Part shown: piece after piece, positions 33,931 through 43,000 of the stretch
Numbering within the stretch: the stretch's first letter is position 1
Layout: each line of letters opens with the position of its first letter
Program-made: the position numbers and the translations under genes
NCBI RefSeq assembly: GCF_030159895.1
Contig: NZ_BSNI01000001.1
Span: 336,663 to 400,662 of the forward strand
Source of the DNA: Maritalea porphyrae
Lineage (GTDB): Bacteria; Pseudomonadota; Alphaproteobacteria; Rhizobiales; Devosiaceae
DNA: 64,000 nucleotides
Direction: 5' to 3'
Notes under the pieces: model-generated
What the model was told of the DNA's origin: nothing
Databases searched by the model: none
The model's input: only the letters and a program-made list of their open reading frames with translations

Positions 33931-35667
33931 ATGAAGAAGCATCTTCTCTGTGCAGTAGCGGTTGCGGCCGTGCTCGCAGGTACTGGATCGGCGTTTGCTG
34001 GTCCCGACGAGGCAAAAAAATGGATTGACGCTGAATTTCAGCCGTCCGTTTTGTCAAAATCAGAACAAATGAATGAAATGCAGTGGTTCATTGATGCTGC
34101 CAAACCTTACGCGGGTTTGGAAATCAATGTGCTGTCTGAAGGCATTCCCACGCACTCATATGAGTCCGAAGTTCTGACCAAGGCATTTGAGGAAATCACT
34201 GGCATTAAAGTCAATCACCAGATTTTGGGTGAGGGCGAAGTGGTGCAGGCGGTTCAAACGCAAATGCAAACCAAGCGTAATCTTTATGATGCCTATGTGA
34301 ATGACAGTGACCTAATCGGCACGCACTCACGTTTGCAGCTCGCTTATAACCTTTCAGATTTCATGGCTGGCGAAGGTGCTGATGTCACCAACCCAATGCT
34401 TGATCTGGACGACTTTATGGGCACGCAGTTTACTACTGGTCCAGATGGCGATCTTTATCAATTGCCAGATCAGCAATTTGCCAACCTTTATTGGTTCCGC
34501 AAGGACTGGTTCGATCGTGAAGACATCAAAGCAGCTTTCAAAAAAGAATATGGTTATGATCTAGGCGTTCCAGTGAACTGGTCAGCTTATGAAGATATCG
34601 CTGAGTTCTTTACAACGAAGGTTGTCGATATTGATGGCACCACAGTCTATGGACACATGGACTATGGTAAGCGTGCGCCTGACCTTGGTTGGCGGATGAC
34701 TGATGCTTGGCTTTCAATGGCTGGCGCTGGTTCAAAAGGTGAGCCAAACGGTGTGCCGATTGATGAGTGGGGCATTCGCATGGAAGAGGGTTCTTGTAAC
34801 CCTGTTGGTGCATCCGTAACACGCGGCGGAGCTGCAAACGGCCCAGCGGCTGTTTATGCGATCCGTAAATGGGACGAATGGTTGCGTGCATATGCGCCTC
34901 CAGGTGCTGCAGCGTTTGATTTCTATCAGTCGCTACCAGCATTGAGCATTGGTAACGTTGCCCAGCAAATCTTCTGGTACACAGCGTTTACCGCCGACAT
35001 GGTGAAGCCAAAATCTGAAGGCAACAACACTGTCGATGACGAAGGCAATCCACTATGGCGTATGGCTCCAAGCCCACACGGTCCATATTGGGAAGAGGGT
35101 CAAAAAGTTGGCTATCAAGATGTGGGTTCATGGACAATCCTGAAATCTACACCACTTGATCGTGCAAAAGCTGCTTGGCTCTATGCTCAGTTTGTTGTGT
35201 CTAAAACGGTTGACGTGAAAAAGTCTCACGTTGGTTTGACCTTCATTCGCGACAGCTCGGTAAATCACGAGAGCTTCACTGAACGTGCGCCAAAACTAGG
35301 TGGCTTGGTTGAGTTTTATCGCTCACCTGACCGCACTGCGTGGTCACCAACAGGCATCAACGTGCCTGATTATCCAAAGCTTGCCCAAATTTGGTGGCAG
35401 CAAATTGGTGACGTGAACTCTGGTGCTTTTACACCGCAAGAAGCCATGGATCGTTTGGCTGAAGAAATGGACATCACAATGGCCCGTATGCAGGCAGCAG
35501 ACGAAGCCGCTGGCGTCTATGGTGGCTGTGGCCCACGTCTGAATGAAGAGCGTGATGCTGAGTGGTGGTTCGCCAATGGTGGCGCGAAGCCAAAACTAGA
35601 GAATGAGAAGCCTCAGGGTAAAACCATTCGCTATGAGGACCTCGTTGCACGCTGGAATTCGAACTAG
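33931..35667 (+). CDS. glpV: Glycerol ABC transporter substrate-binding protein
   Basis: A 578-residue periplasmic solute-binding protein with a Sec signal (MKKHLLCAVAVAAVLAGTGS, cleaved near AFA). It is the large extracellular-binding type found in rhizobial GlpSTPQUV glycerol uptake systems, where it captures glycerol for GlpPQ. Landmarks are YQLPDQQFANLYWFRKDWF, YGHMDYGKRAPDLGWRMTDA and the C-terminal YGGCGPRLNEERDAEWWFAN. In the Rhizobium leguminosarum operon I recall this gene at the distal end; here it is first, directly behind the regulated promoter, so its mRNA is likely the most abundant. Two hairpins separate it from glpS. Confidence 0.93.
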   Translation: MKKHLLCAVAVAAVLAGTGSAFAGPDEAKKWIDAEFQPSVLSKSEQMNEMQWFIDAAKPYAGLEINVLSEGIPTHSYESEVLTKAFEEITGIKVNHQILGEGEVVQAVQTQMQTKRNLYDAYVNDSDLIGTHSRLQLAYNLSDFMAGEGADVTNPMLDLDDFMGTQFTTGPDGDLYQLPDQQFANLYWFRKDWFDREDIKAAFKKEYGYDLGVPVNWSAYEDIAEFFTTKVVDIDGTTVYGHMDYGKRAPDLGWRMTDAWLSMAGAGSKGEPNGVPIDEWGIRMEEGSCNPVGASVTRGGAANGPAAVYAIRKWDEWLRAYAPPGAAAFDFYQSLPALSIGNVAQQIFWYTAFTADMVKPKSEGNNTVDDEGNPLWRMAPSPHGPYWEEGQKVGYQDVGSWTILKSTPLDRAKAAWLYAQFVVSKTVDVKKSHVGLTFIRDSSVNHESFTERAPKLGGLVEFYRSPDRTAWSPTGINVPDYPKLAQIWWQQIGDVNSGAFTPQEAMDRLAEEMDITMARMQAADEAAGVYGGCGPRLNEERDAEWWFANGGAKPKLENEKPQGKTIRYEDLVARWNSN

Positions 35668-35700
35668 TCGAACTCCCGTCAGAACATCTCTGACCCTGTT

Positions 35701-35768
35701 AGCTGGGGCCTTCGGGCTCCAGCTTCTTAGAGAGATTTCCCAACTTCAATTTGTTCACGATGAAGTTG
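35701..35768 (+). other. Tandem stem-loops between glpV and glpS
   Basis: The first is a 10-bp stem (35701-35710 with 35715-35724, one G-T) closed by a C(TTCG)G tetraloop. The second is CAACTTCA (35741-35748) with TGAAGTTG (35761-35768), 12-base loop. Neither has a T-run, so they more likely stabilise the glpV message or reduce read-through than terminate fully. Confidence 0.65.
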
Positions 35769-35820
35769 AAGGCTGAAGCACAAAAAGGCTTTCCAGCAAA
35801 AGAATTAGAGTAGGTGTGCA

Positions 35821-36885
35821 ATGGCACTCGAACTTAGAAACATCACCAAGCGTGTCGGGGGGGATCTTCACATCAAGCCCACCAATCTCGTCTTGGAAAC
35901 CGGACACTTCAATGTGCTGTTGGGTGAAACTGGGGCGGGGAAAACGTCGCTGATCAAGCTGATGGCGGGCCTCGATCCTATCGCTTCTGGCCAACTGTTC
36001 ATGGATGGCGAAGACGTGACGGCGCAGAATACCCAAACTCGGAACATATCTTTGGTGCATCAGTTTTTTGTCAATTACCCACATATGACGGTTTTTGACA
36101 ATATCGCGTCTCCCTTGCGCGTTGCTGGAATGGCCAAATCTGAACTTGAGGATCGCGTGGCTGAAGCTGCTGATATTTTGCAACTCAAGCCAATGCTTGA
36201 TCGTCGTCCGCACGAATTGTCTGGTGGACAGCAGCAACGCTGTGCATTGGCACGGGCAATTGCGAAAGAAAGCAAGGCTGTTTTCTTGGACGAGCCTCTG
36301 GCCAACCTTGACTATAAGCTGCGCGAAGAACTTCGCGATCAGTTGCCGGAATTGTTTGCAGGACGTGGTGCGGTCGTAGTTTATGCGACGTCTGAGCCAG
36401 AAGAGGCTTTGTTGCTTGGAGGCAAAACAGCGTTGATGAACGATGGCTGTGTTGCTCAATTCGGCACTACCGCAGATATATATCGCAATCCTCAGACCTT
36501 GCTTGCAGCAGAAATTTTTTCCGATCCACCAATCAATGTGGCCGAGATCGAGAAGCGGGGCAATGAAGCCAAAATGGGCTTCAATATCTCCTGGCAATTG
36601 AAGGGAGATGCGGCGAACCTGGCTGATGGAAACTACAAGATTGCCGTTCGCGCAAATCATGTGCTGCCGTTTCAAACTGAAGAAGCAAGCGTGCCAATAA
36701 CCGGGCATGTGCTTGTAACGGAGCTAAGTGGCTCAGAATCTAGTGCGCATTTCAAAGCCGAAATGGCGGACTGGGTCTCATTGGCGCGCGGCGTGCACCC
36801 TTATCACGTTGGCGAAGACCACCAGTTTTTCATGAACCCGTCTGAGTGCTTTGTATTTGCGCCTGATGGCACGCTGGTCGGATAG
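35821..36885 (+). CDS. glpS: Glycerol ABC transporter ATP-binding subunit GlpS
   Basis: A 354-residue MalK-like ATPase with a C-terminal regulatory (TOBE-type) domain. Walker A GETGAGKTS (35-43), Q-loop Gln81, intact signature LSGGQQQR (133-140) and Walker B FLDEP (Glu158) are present. The H-loop, normally T-H-D, reads T-S-E (Thr190-Ser191-Glu192), so the switch His is replaced by Ser. It pairs with GlpT, which has the complementary defect, so the heterodimer has one canonical and one degenerate ATP site. GAGTAGG lies just upstream of the start. Confidence 0.93.
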   Translation: MALELRNITKRVGGDLHIKPTNLVLETGHFNVLLGETGAGKTSLIKLMAGLDPIASGQLFMDGEDVTAQNTQTRNISLVHQFFVNYPHMTVFDNIASPLRVAGMAKSELEDRVAEAADILQLKPMLDRRPHELSGGQQQRCALARAIAKESKAVFLDEPLANLDYKLREELRDQLPELFAGRGAVVVYATSEPEEALLLGGKTALMNDGCVAQFGTTADIYRNPQTLLAAEIFSDPPINVAEIEKRGNEAKMGFNISWQLKGDAANLADGNYKIAVRANHVLPFQTEEASVPITGHVLVTELSGSESSAHFKAEMADWVSLARGVHPYHVGEDHQFFMNPSECFVFAPDGTLVG

Positions 36886-36894
36886 GAGACAATC

Positions 36895-37977
36895 ATGGCT
36901 AAAATTACTCTGTCTCAATTGCGACATAGCTACTTCCCGAACCCGAGGGGGCCGGAAGATTATGCGCTAAAGCAAATAGATTTGGATTGGAACGATGGTG
37001 GCGCTTACGCGCTTCTAGGGCCATCGGGTTGCGGCAAGTCAACGCTGCTCAATATTATTTCTGGACTGCGTGTGCCATCAGAGGGCCGCATTTTGTTTGA
37101 CGACAAGGATGTAACCCATCTTCCACCGGACCAACGCAACATCGCGCAAGTGTTTCAGTTCCCGGTGATCTACGACACGATGACGGTTTATGACAATTTG
37201 GCATTTCCATTGCGCAATCGTGGAATGGCGGAAGCCGATGTTGATGTTCGTGTACGACAAATTGCTGAAATGCTCGAAGTTAGCGATATGCTCAAACAAC
37301 AAGCGGCAGGTCTGTCACCGGACAATAAGCAGAAGATTTCGATGGGTCGCGGGCTTGTGCGTGACGATGTGAATGTCGTGATGTTTGACGAACCACTCAC
37401 TGTTATCGATCCACATCTAAAATGGAAACTGCGATCAAAGTTGAAAGAACTGCACCAGCGGATCAAAGCAACGATGATCTATGTGACGCACGACCAAACT
37501 GAGGCGCTGACTTTTGCCGATCAGGTGGTCGTGATGCAAGAAGGCGAGGTTGTGCAAATTGGCACACCGGTCGAGTTGTTTGAACGACCAACCCATACAT
37601 TTGTTGGGCACTTTATCGGTTCGCCCGGCATGAATGTTTTGCCTTGTGATGTTAAAAATGGTGCTGCTTTCTTCAATGGCCAGCAAGTTCAGCTTGAAGG
37701 TGAAATTGTAAATGGCGCAGGCGGCAAAACTGAAATTGGCGTTCGGCCCGAATATGTATCGCTTGGCAAAAGTGGTTTGCAGGCGCGCGTACGCAAAGTG
37801 GCGGACGTGGGGCGGCACAATGTTGTTGAAGCGATGGTTGGCGATCAAAAGGTGGCAGCCATTGTGAAAGGTGAGGTGCCAAATCAGGGCGACGAAATTT
37901 TCCTTGATTTCAAGACTGAACAGACGCGGCTTTATGCCGATGGCTGGTTGGCAACCAATGCGCGGGGGGCAGCATAA
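36895..37977 (+). CDS. glpT: Glycerol ABC transporter ATP-binding subunit GlpT
   Basis: A 360-residue MalK-like ATPase. Walker A GPSGCGKST (42-50), Q-loop Gln88, Walker B MFDEP (Glu166) and H-loop His199 (YVTHDQTEA) are intact. The signature motif is degenerate: LSPDNKQK (140-147) in place of LSGGQ, and the D-loop reads TVIDPH in place of SNLD. A C-terminal TOBE-like domain follows (IGTPVELFERPTHTFVGHFI, EIGVRPEYVSLG). It follows glpS by 9 bases and overlaps glpP by one base (TAATG). Confidence 0.93.
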   Translation: MAKITLSQLRHSYFPNPRGPEDYALKQIDLDWNDGGAYALLGPSGCGKSTLLNIISGLRVPSEGRILFDDKDVTHLPPDQRNIAQVFQFPVIYDTMTVYDNLAFPLRNRGMAEADVDVRVRQIAEMLEVSDMLKQQAAGLSPDNKQKISMGRGLVRDDVNVVMFDEPLTVIDPHLKWKLRSKLKELHQRIKATMIYVTHDQTEALTFADQVVVMQEGEVVQIGTPVELFERPTHTFVGHFIGSPGMNVLPCDVKNGAAFFNGQQVQLEGEIVNGAGGKTEIGVRPEYVSLGKSGLQARVRKVADVGRHNVVEAMVGDQKVAAIVKGEVPNQGDEIFLDFKTEQTRLYADGWLATNARGAA

Positions 37978-38840
37978 TGAAAACCGAAAATCAAAGAGCC
38001 TGGTTCTTCGTTTTGCCAGTTTTGCTGCTGGTGGCGTTTAACGCGTTGATACCGATGATGACGGTGGTGAACTACTCAGTACAAGAAACTTTCGGCAATA
38101 ACTTGTTCTTCTGGCAGGGGTTGGATTGGTTTCAGAACCTAATGCGTTCTGAGCGTTTTCACGCAGCTTTAGGCCGCCAGTTCATGTTCACTGGTTTGAT
38201 CTTGTTGATTGAAATCCCACTAGGCGTAGCGATTGCAATGTCGATGCCCCGCAAAGGATTTTGGGTGTCGATCTGCTTGGTAACAATGGCTTTGCCAATG
38301 TTGATCCCGTGGAATGTTGTTGGTGCAATGTGGAATATTTTCACTCTGCCTGACATTGGTTTGCTTGGCTACTTTTTGAACCACGTACTTGGTATTCCAT
38401 ACGACATGACGCAGAACATTTTTGCGGCGTGGGTCACAATCATCGTGATGGATGTATGGCACTGGACTTCATTGGTCGTGCTGCTCAGCTATGCTGGATT
38501 GGTTTCAATTCCAGAGGCTTACTATCAAGCCGCCAAAATCGATGGGGCGAGCAACTTTGCAGTGTTCCGTTTTATCCAACTGCCCAAGATGAAGAACGTG
38601 CTTACGATTGCTGTGCTGTTGCGCTTTATCGATAGCTTCAACATCTACACAGAGCCGTTTGTTTTGACTGGTGGCGGACCGGGTAACTCAACAACACTCT
38701 TGTCCATTGATTTGGTGAAGATCGCGCTTGGTCAGTTTGACCTTGGTCCGGCAGCCGCCATGTCCCTTATTTACTTCGCTATCACCTTGTTGGTCAGCTG
38801 GCTGTTCTTCACGCTGATGACCAAAGATGATGCGCGATAG
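37977..38840 (+). CDS. glpP: Glycerol ABC transporter permease GlpP
   Basis: A 287-residue inner-membrane permease of the MalF/UgpA type with about six membrane segments. The cytoplasmic coupling EAA loop is visible (SIPEAYYQAAKIDGASNFAV, FRFIQLPKMKN). It forms the glycerol channel with GlpQ. The start overlaps the glpT stop, and glpQ follows after 7 bases with AGGAG between, so subunit stoichiometry is probably held by coupling. Confidence 0.93.
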   Translation: MKTENQRAWFFVLPVLLLVAFNALIPMMTVVNYSVQETFGNNLFFWQGLDWFQNLMRSERFHAALGRQFMFTGLILLIEIPLGVAIAMSMPRKGFWVSICLVTMALPMLIPWNVVGAMWNIFTLPDIGLLGYFLNHVLGIPYDMTQNIFAAWVTIIVMDVWHWTSLVVLLSYAGLVSIPEAYYQAAKIDGASNFAVFRFIQLPKMKNVLTIAVLLRFIDSFNIYTEPFVLTGGGPGNSTTLLSIDLVKIALGQFDLGPAAAMSLIYFAITLLVSWLFFTLMTKDDAR

Positions 38841-38847
38841 GAGCGAA

Positions 38848-39648
38848 ATGATGCAAAAACGATCAATTGTTACCATCGCTTATATTCTATTCTTGTTGCT
38901 GCCAATTTATTGGCTTGTGGCGATGAGTTTTAAGACCACGAATGAAATCCTTTCCGGATTTTCGCTGTTCCCTGAAACCTTCACTTGGGAAAATTATGCG
39001 GTGATTTTCACCGATCCCACTTGGTATATGGGCTACGTCAACTCGATTATCTACGTAACTCTGAACACAATCATTTCGATTGCCGTTGCCTTGCCTGCAG
39101 CGTATGCGTTCTCGCGCTATCGGTTCCTGGGCGACAAGCAGTTATTCTTCTGGTTGCTCACCAACCGGATGGCCCCGGCGGCAGTGTTTGCATTGCCATT
39201 CTTCCAGCTCTACTCATCAGTTGGGCTTTTTGACACCCACCTTGCTGTTGCGCTTGCGCATACACTTTTCAATGTGCCTTTGGCCGTTTGGATTTTGGAA
39301 GGCTTTATGGGCGGCGTGCCAAAAGAATTGGATGAAACGGCATATGTTGACGGATATTCCTTCCCACGGTTCTTCGTCACCATATTCATACCCTCCATCA
39401 AAGCTGGCGTCGGGGTCGCTGCATTTTTCTGCTTCATGTTTTCATGGGTGGAGCTGCTTTTGGGTAAAACGCTAACTGCAGTTGCAGCAAAACCCATCGC
39501 GGCAACCATGACTAAAACTGCGTCAAACGCGGGCTACGAATTGGGCCTGCTGGCCGCTGCTGGCACACTAACAATTATTCCAGGTGCGATCGTTATCTAT
39601 TTCGTACGTAACTATATCGCGAAGGGCTTCGCGATGGGGAGGGTGTAA
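38848..39648 (+). CDS. glpQ: Glycerol ABC transporter permease GlpQ
   Basis: A 266-residue MalG/UgpE-type permease with about six membrane segments and the EAA loop VPKELDETAYVDGYSFPRFF, FVTIFIPSIKAG. The start is taken at the ATG on 38848 (or the next codon, 38851), placed 4-7 bases after AGGAG; a longer frame from 38827 would overlap glpP without a ribosome-binding site. It overlaps glpU by one base. Confidence 0.93.
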   Translation: MMQKRSIVTIAYILFLLLPIYWLVAMSFKTTNEILSGFSLFPETFTWENYAVIFTDPTWYMGYVNSIIYVTLNTIISIAVALPAAYAFSRYRFLGDKQLFFWLLTNRMAPAAVFALPFFQLYSSVGLFDTHLAVALAHTLFNVPLAVWILEGFMGGVPKELDETAYVDGYSFPRFFVTIFIPSIKAGVGVAAFFCFMFSWVELLLGKTLTAVAAKPIAATMTKTASNAGYELGLLAAAGTLTIIPGAIVIYFVRNYIAKGFAMGRV

Positions 39649-39926
39649 TGCTGAGTTGGATGGCATGGACTTGGCCAACAGCGCTTTTGTTTGTTGGCAT
39701 ATTCTCCGCAATGGGTGTGCTGACGGTCTTGGAAATCCGCCACCCCGGTGGAGACGAACGAAAAGGCGCTTTGGGGTTGGTAACAACACGCGGAGACCGA
39801 TTGTTCCTCACATTATTGGGTAGTGCCTATATTTTTCTCGCTTGGTTGGGGATTTTTGGAACGCCGCTATGGATACCGCTGGGAATAGCGATATGCTGGG
39901 GTACATTTTGTTTCTGGAAAGCGTGA
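39648..39926 (+). CDS. glpU: Small membrane protein GlpU (DUF2160-like)
   Basis: A 92-residue protein with three hydrophobic segments (about 6-28, 53-68, 72-90) and a conserved loop EIRHPGGDERKGALGLVTTR GD. It occupies the place of GlpU in rhizobial glycerol operons, where a role in transport is not understood. It is coupled to glpQ (TAATG) and followed by glpK after 8 bases, so it is a true part of the operon. Confidence 0.87.
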   Translation: MLSWMAWTWPTALLFVGIFSAMGVLTVLEIRHPGGDERKGALGLVTTRGDRLFLTLLGSAYIFLAWLGIFGTPLWIPLGIAICWGTFCFWKA

Positions 39927-39934
39927 GCACTTAG

Positions 39935-41431
39935 ATGACTGCAAATTACATTCTGGCAATTGATCAGGGAACAACATCCAGTCGGGCGATTGTTTTTGAT
40001 GATAGTTTGAAACCTCTTGCAACGGGTCAGGAAGAATTTGAGCAGATTTTTCCGCATTCGGGCTGGGTGGAACACAATCCAGAAGAGATTTGGTCAACAA
40101 CAGTGGCCATGTGTCACGAAGCAATCGAGAAGCAACATCTTTCGCCGCGAGACATCGCGGCGATTGGCGTTACAAATCAACGTGAAACCACGATTGTTTG
40201 GGACAAGAACACTGGTCGTGCCGTTTACAATGCAATTGTTTGGCAAGATCGTCGGACTTCGGACTACTGTGAGCAATTGCGCATAGCAGGGCATAGCGAA
40301 GAAATTCGCCAGAAGACTGGGTTGCTGATTGATCCATATTTTTCAGCAACAAAAGTTCACTGGATTTTAGAAAATGTAGATGGCGTTCGTGAGCGGGCGG
40401 AAAATGGCGATTTGCTATTTGGCACTGTAGATTGCTATCTGATTTGGCGGCTGACAGGCGGTAAAGTGCACGCAACTGACGCGACAAACGCTGCACGTAC
40501 AATGCTCTACAACATCAACGTTGGATGTTGGGACCAGGATTTGCTGTCGTTGTTTGGCATTCCACATAGTATGATGCCTGAGGTGAAGAACTGTTCAGAT
40601 GATTTTGGCGTTACGCGCGATGATTTGTTTGGCGGTGTTGGCATTCCTATTCGGGGTGTTGCAGGTGATCAGCAGGCAGCAACGGTTGGGCAGGCATGTT
40701 TTCAACCTGGAATGGTTAAATCGACCTATGGAACAGGCTGCTTCGTATTGTTGAACACAGGCGACAAACCGGTTTTGTCAAACAACAGGCTTTTGACCAC
40801 GATTGCCTACCAACTCGATGGCAAGCCGACATATGCGCTTGAGGGGTCAATATTCATCGCAGGGGCGGTTGTGCAGTGGCTGCGCGACGGGTTGAAGATG
40901 ATCCGCACAGCTGCGGAAACGACACCGCTTGCCGAAGCGGCTGACGAAACCGAAAATGTGTACTTTGTACCTGCTTTTACGGGACTGGGTGCACCTTACT
41001 GGGATGCTGAATGCCGCGGTGCGATATTTGGTCTTACGCGTAATACCGGCCCAGAAGAAATTGCAAAGGCCGCACTTGAAAGTGTTGGTTTTCAGACACG
41101 CGACCTTATTGAAGCGATGAATGATGATTGGGGCGCGAAGGAGCAAACCGTACTGCGTATTGATGGCGGTATGGCCAATAGCGCTTATGCGATGCAGGCG
41201 CTAGCGAACCAGTTGCAAGCGCCTGTTGATCGACCAGAGGTTACCGAAACAACAGCGCTGGGGGCTGCTTACCTTGCCGGGTTAGCCGTTGGTTTGTGTG
41301 GTCGGCCTGAAGAGTTTGCGCAAAGCTGGGCGCTCGAGCATCAGTTTGAACCAAATGTTGAACCGGCTCTTGCGGATGAAAAATACGCTGGTTGGCAGCT
41401 CGCTGTGAAGCGGTTGTTATTCAAAGGATAG
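39935..41431 (+). CDS. glpK: Glycerol kinase
   Basis: Phosphorylates glycerol to sn-glycerol-3-phosphate, trapping it for GlpD and producing the GlpR inducer. It is a 498-residue FGGY kinase: N-terminal [13 protein letters not shown] phosphate loop, [32 protein letters not shown], the ADP-binding [12 protein letters not shown] region and C-terminal FGGY-type [20 protein letters not shown]. It is the last gene of the glycerol operon. A short TTGCCA/TGGCAA hairpin (41452-41467) follows. Confidence 0.96.
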   Translation: MTANYILAIDQGTTSSRAIVFDDSLKPLATGQEEFEQIFPHSGWVEHNPEEIWSTTVAMCHEAIEKQHLSPRDIAAIGVTNQRETTIVWDKNTGRAVYNAIVWQDRRTSDYCEQLRIAGHSEEIRQKTGLLIDPYFSATKVHWILENVDGVRERAENGDLLFGTVDCYLIWRLTGGKVHATDATNAARTMLYNINVGCWDQDLLSLFGIPHSMMPEVKNCSDDFGVTRDDLFGGVGIPIRGVAGDQQAATVGQACFQPGMVKSTYGTGCFVLLNTGDKPVLSNNRLLTTIAYQLDGKPTYALEGSIFIAGAVVQWLRDGLKMIRTAAETTPLAEAADETENVYFVPAFTGLGAPYWDAECRGAIFGLTRNTGPEEIAKAALESVGFQTRDLIEAMNDDWGAKEQTVLRIDGGMANSAYAMQALANQLQAPVDRPEVTETTALGAAYLAGLAVGLCGRPEEFAQSWALEHQFEPNVEPALADEKYAGWQLAVKRLLFKG

Positions 41432-41514
41432 GCTGCAACTTAGGGTAGAGCTTGCCAATTGTGGCAAATGTATACTAAGTTTTTAGATAACGCATATGAC
41501 AGAGCGAAAAAGTA

Positions 41515-41910
41515 ATGGCCCGAAAACACGATCCTGATTTCCTAACGAGCGTAGAACTCGAGTTCATGAACGGACTTTGGACCATTGGTTCAGGTACGGT
41601 TCGTGAGATTATGGCCAACATGGACGCAGCGGTTGACCGGGCTTACACATCTGGCGCAACAGTTATGCGAATTCTTGAACAGAAGGGCTTCGTTTCAAGC
41701 GATAAGAAAGACCGAGCTTTGGTTTATTCTCCGCAATTGAGCAAAAACGAATACCAAGGGCGTTCTATTCGCCAAATGTCAAAATCATTGTTTGACGGTG
41801 CGCCAAGCGCTTTGGTTGCACGTCTCGTGGATGATGAAATGTTGACCGATGACATGATCGAACAGATCCGCAACATGCTCGATAACAAGCTAGAGAAAAG
41901 CGATGACTAG
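41515..41910 (+). CDS. BlaI/MecI/CopY-family repressor
   Basis: A 131-residue winged-helix repressor of the BlaI family (LTSVELEFMNGLWTIGSGTV, TSGATVMRILEQKGFVSSDK, then RALVYSPQLSKNEYQGRSIR and a C-terminal dimer helix). BlaI proteins are released from DNA when a partner M56 membrane protease is triggered. The gene overlaps the M56 gene by 8 bases, confirming the pair. No beta-lactamase or penicillin-binding protein gene is nearby, so the regulated trait is unknown. Confidence 0.88.
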   Translation: MARKHDPDFLTSVELEFMNGLWTIGSGTVREIMANMDAAVDRAYTSGATVMRILEQKGFVSSDKKDRALVYSPQLSKNEYQGRSIRQMSKSLFDGAPSALVARLVDDEMLTDDMIEQIRNMLDNKLEKSDD

Positions 41911-43000
41911 TGCGTTGGTGAATTACTACATTGATGCCAACATCGCCTTGCTCGCAGTGTTTGGCGTTTGGGTTGTTGTTCGATTTGTCTTAGCGCGTTT
42001 TGGCTATCGCTTTTCGTTTCAAGCTGAGCAGAACTTGATCATATCTTTTATGGGTCTTGCTATTTTGGGGCCATTTTTGGCGCGGCTTGGTGCTGGATTT
42101 CTCCCGGCACATGCAAATATCACGGACTGGCTGGTATCTTGGTACTTGAATGGTGGCGTGGATATGAGCGCCAAGCAGTTCCAAACCATTATCGGGGTCA
42201 AAGGCGCGGTTGTTGACGAACTCGTCCAACGCGACAGTTGGGTGACCAGCCTTGGTTTGGGGTTGGTTGTCGCTGCCTTCACCTATTTCATCATTCGGTT
42301 GGTCGGCAATGCGTTGAGCCTTCGCAACATCCTGGATCACAGCTTTGCACTGAGGCGACATGGTGCAGTACACATTGTCGCGTCGGACAGAACTGAGGTT
42401 CCATTCACAACGCGTGGTTTGCGTCAATTTTATGTGGTTGTTCCTGTCGAGATGATTGGCGACACATGGAAAATGAGAATTGCGATTGCGCATGAGATGC
42501 AGCATATTCGCCATGGTGATGTGACTTGGGAATATGTGTGGAGCCTCGTGCATCCATTGATGTTTTGGAATCCAGCATTTGGATTGTTCCGTAAACGTCT
42601 AAACGTCTTGCGCGAACTATTGTGTGATGCCGCATTGTTGGCGCGGCCCACCTTTAATAAGCGCCGATATTGTGAAACCTTATTGAGCGTTGCCAAGTCG
42701 ATGACCGCAGCTCGTCAAAGTAACAATGCTTTGGCAGTGCCGTTTGTTGAGCCAAAACGTCATTTGGCGCGGCGTGGGCAATCCAGTCTTGAATATCGCA
42801 TTCTTTACGCTTTGGAACTGCCGAGCGCGCATCGTAGTTTGCGTTTTGGTCATATTGGGATGTTGTTGCCGTTTGCGGCCGCTGCAATGCTTATTTTGCT
42901 CGTCTTACAACAACCCAGTGAGTGGAGCCACGATCGCATTATGCTTTCAACAATCGCCAATCTTGAGCATTTGCAGAGTTTGAATACCCCCACTAAATAA
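41903..43000 (+). CDS. BlaR1/MecR1-like M56 membrane metallopeptidase
   Basis: A 365-residue protein with about four membrane segments (around 12-31, 45-68, 115-135, 322-340). The zinc protease motif is His197-Glu198-Met-Gln-His201 (AHEMQHIRHGD), followed by RELLCDAALLA. The penicillin-binding sensor domain of BlaR1 is absent: after the last membrane segment only about 25 residues remain. Antibiotic binding is thus unlikely and some other signal must trigger cleavage of the partner repressor. The 3' end overlaps the convergent LysR gene by 8 bases. Confidence 0.85.
   Translation: MTSALVNYYIDANIALLAVFGVWVVVRFVLARFGYRFSFQAEQNLIISFMGLAILGPFLARLGAGFLPAHANITDWLVSWYLNGGVDMSAKQFQTIIGVKGAVVDELVQRDSWVTSLGLGLVVAAFTYFIIRLVGNALSLRNILDHSFALRRHGAVHIVASDRTEVPFTTRGLRQFYVVVPVEMIGDTWKMRIAIAHEMQHIRHGDVTWEYVWSLVHPLMFWNPAFGLFRKRLNVLRELLCDAALLARPTFNKRRYCETLLSVAKSMTAARQSNNALAVPFVEPKRHLARRGQSSLEYRILYALELPSAHRSLRFGHIGMLLPFAAAAMLILLVLQQPSEWSHDRIMLSTIANLEHLQSLNTPTK

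Noticed and set aside
35755-36708. A 317-codon open frame antisense to glpS.
   Set aside because: Composition (rich in His, Arg, Gln, Cys) is typical of a shadow frame, and glpS is certain.
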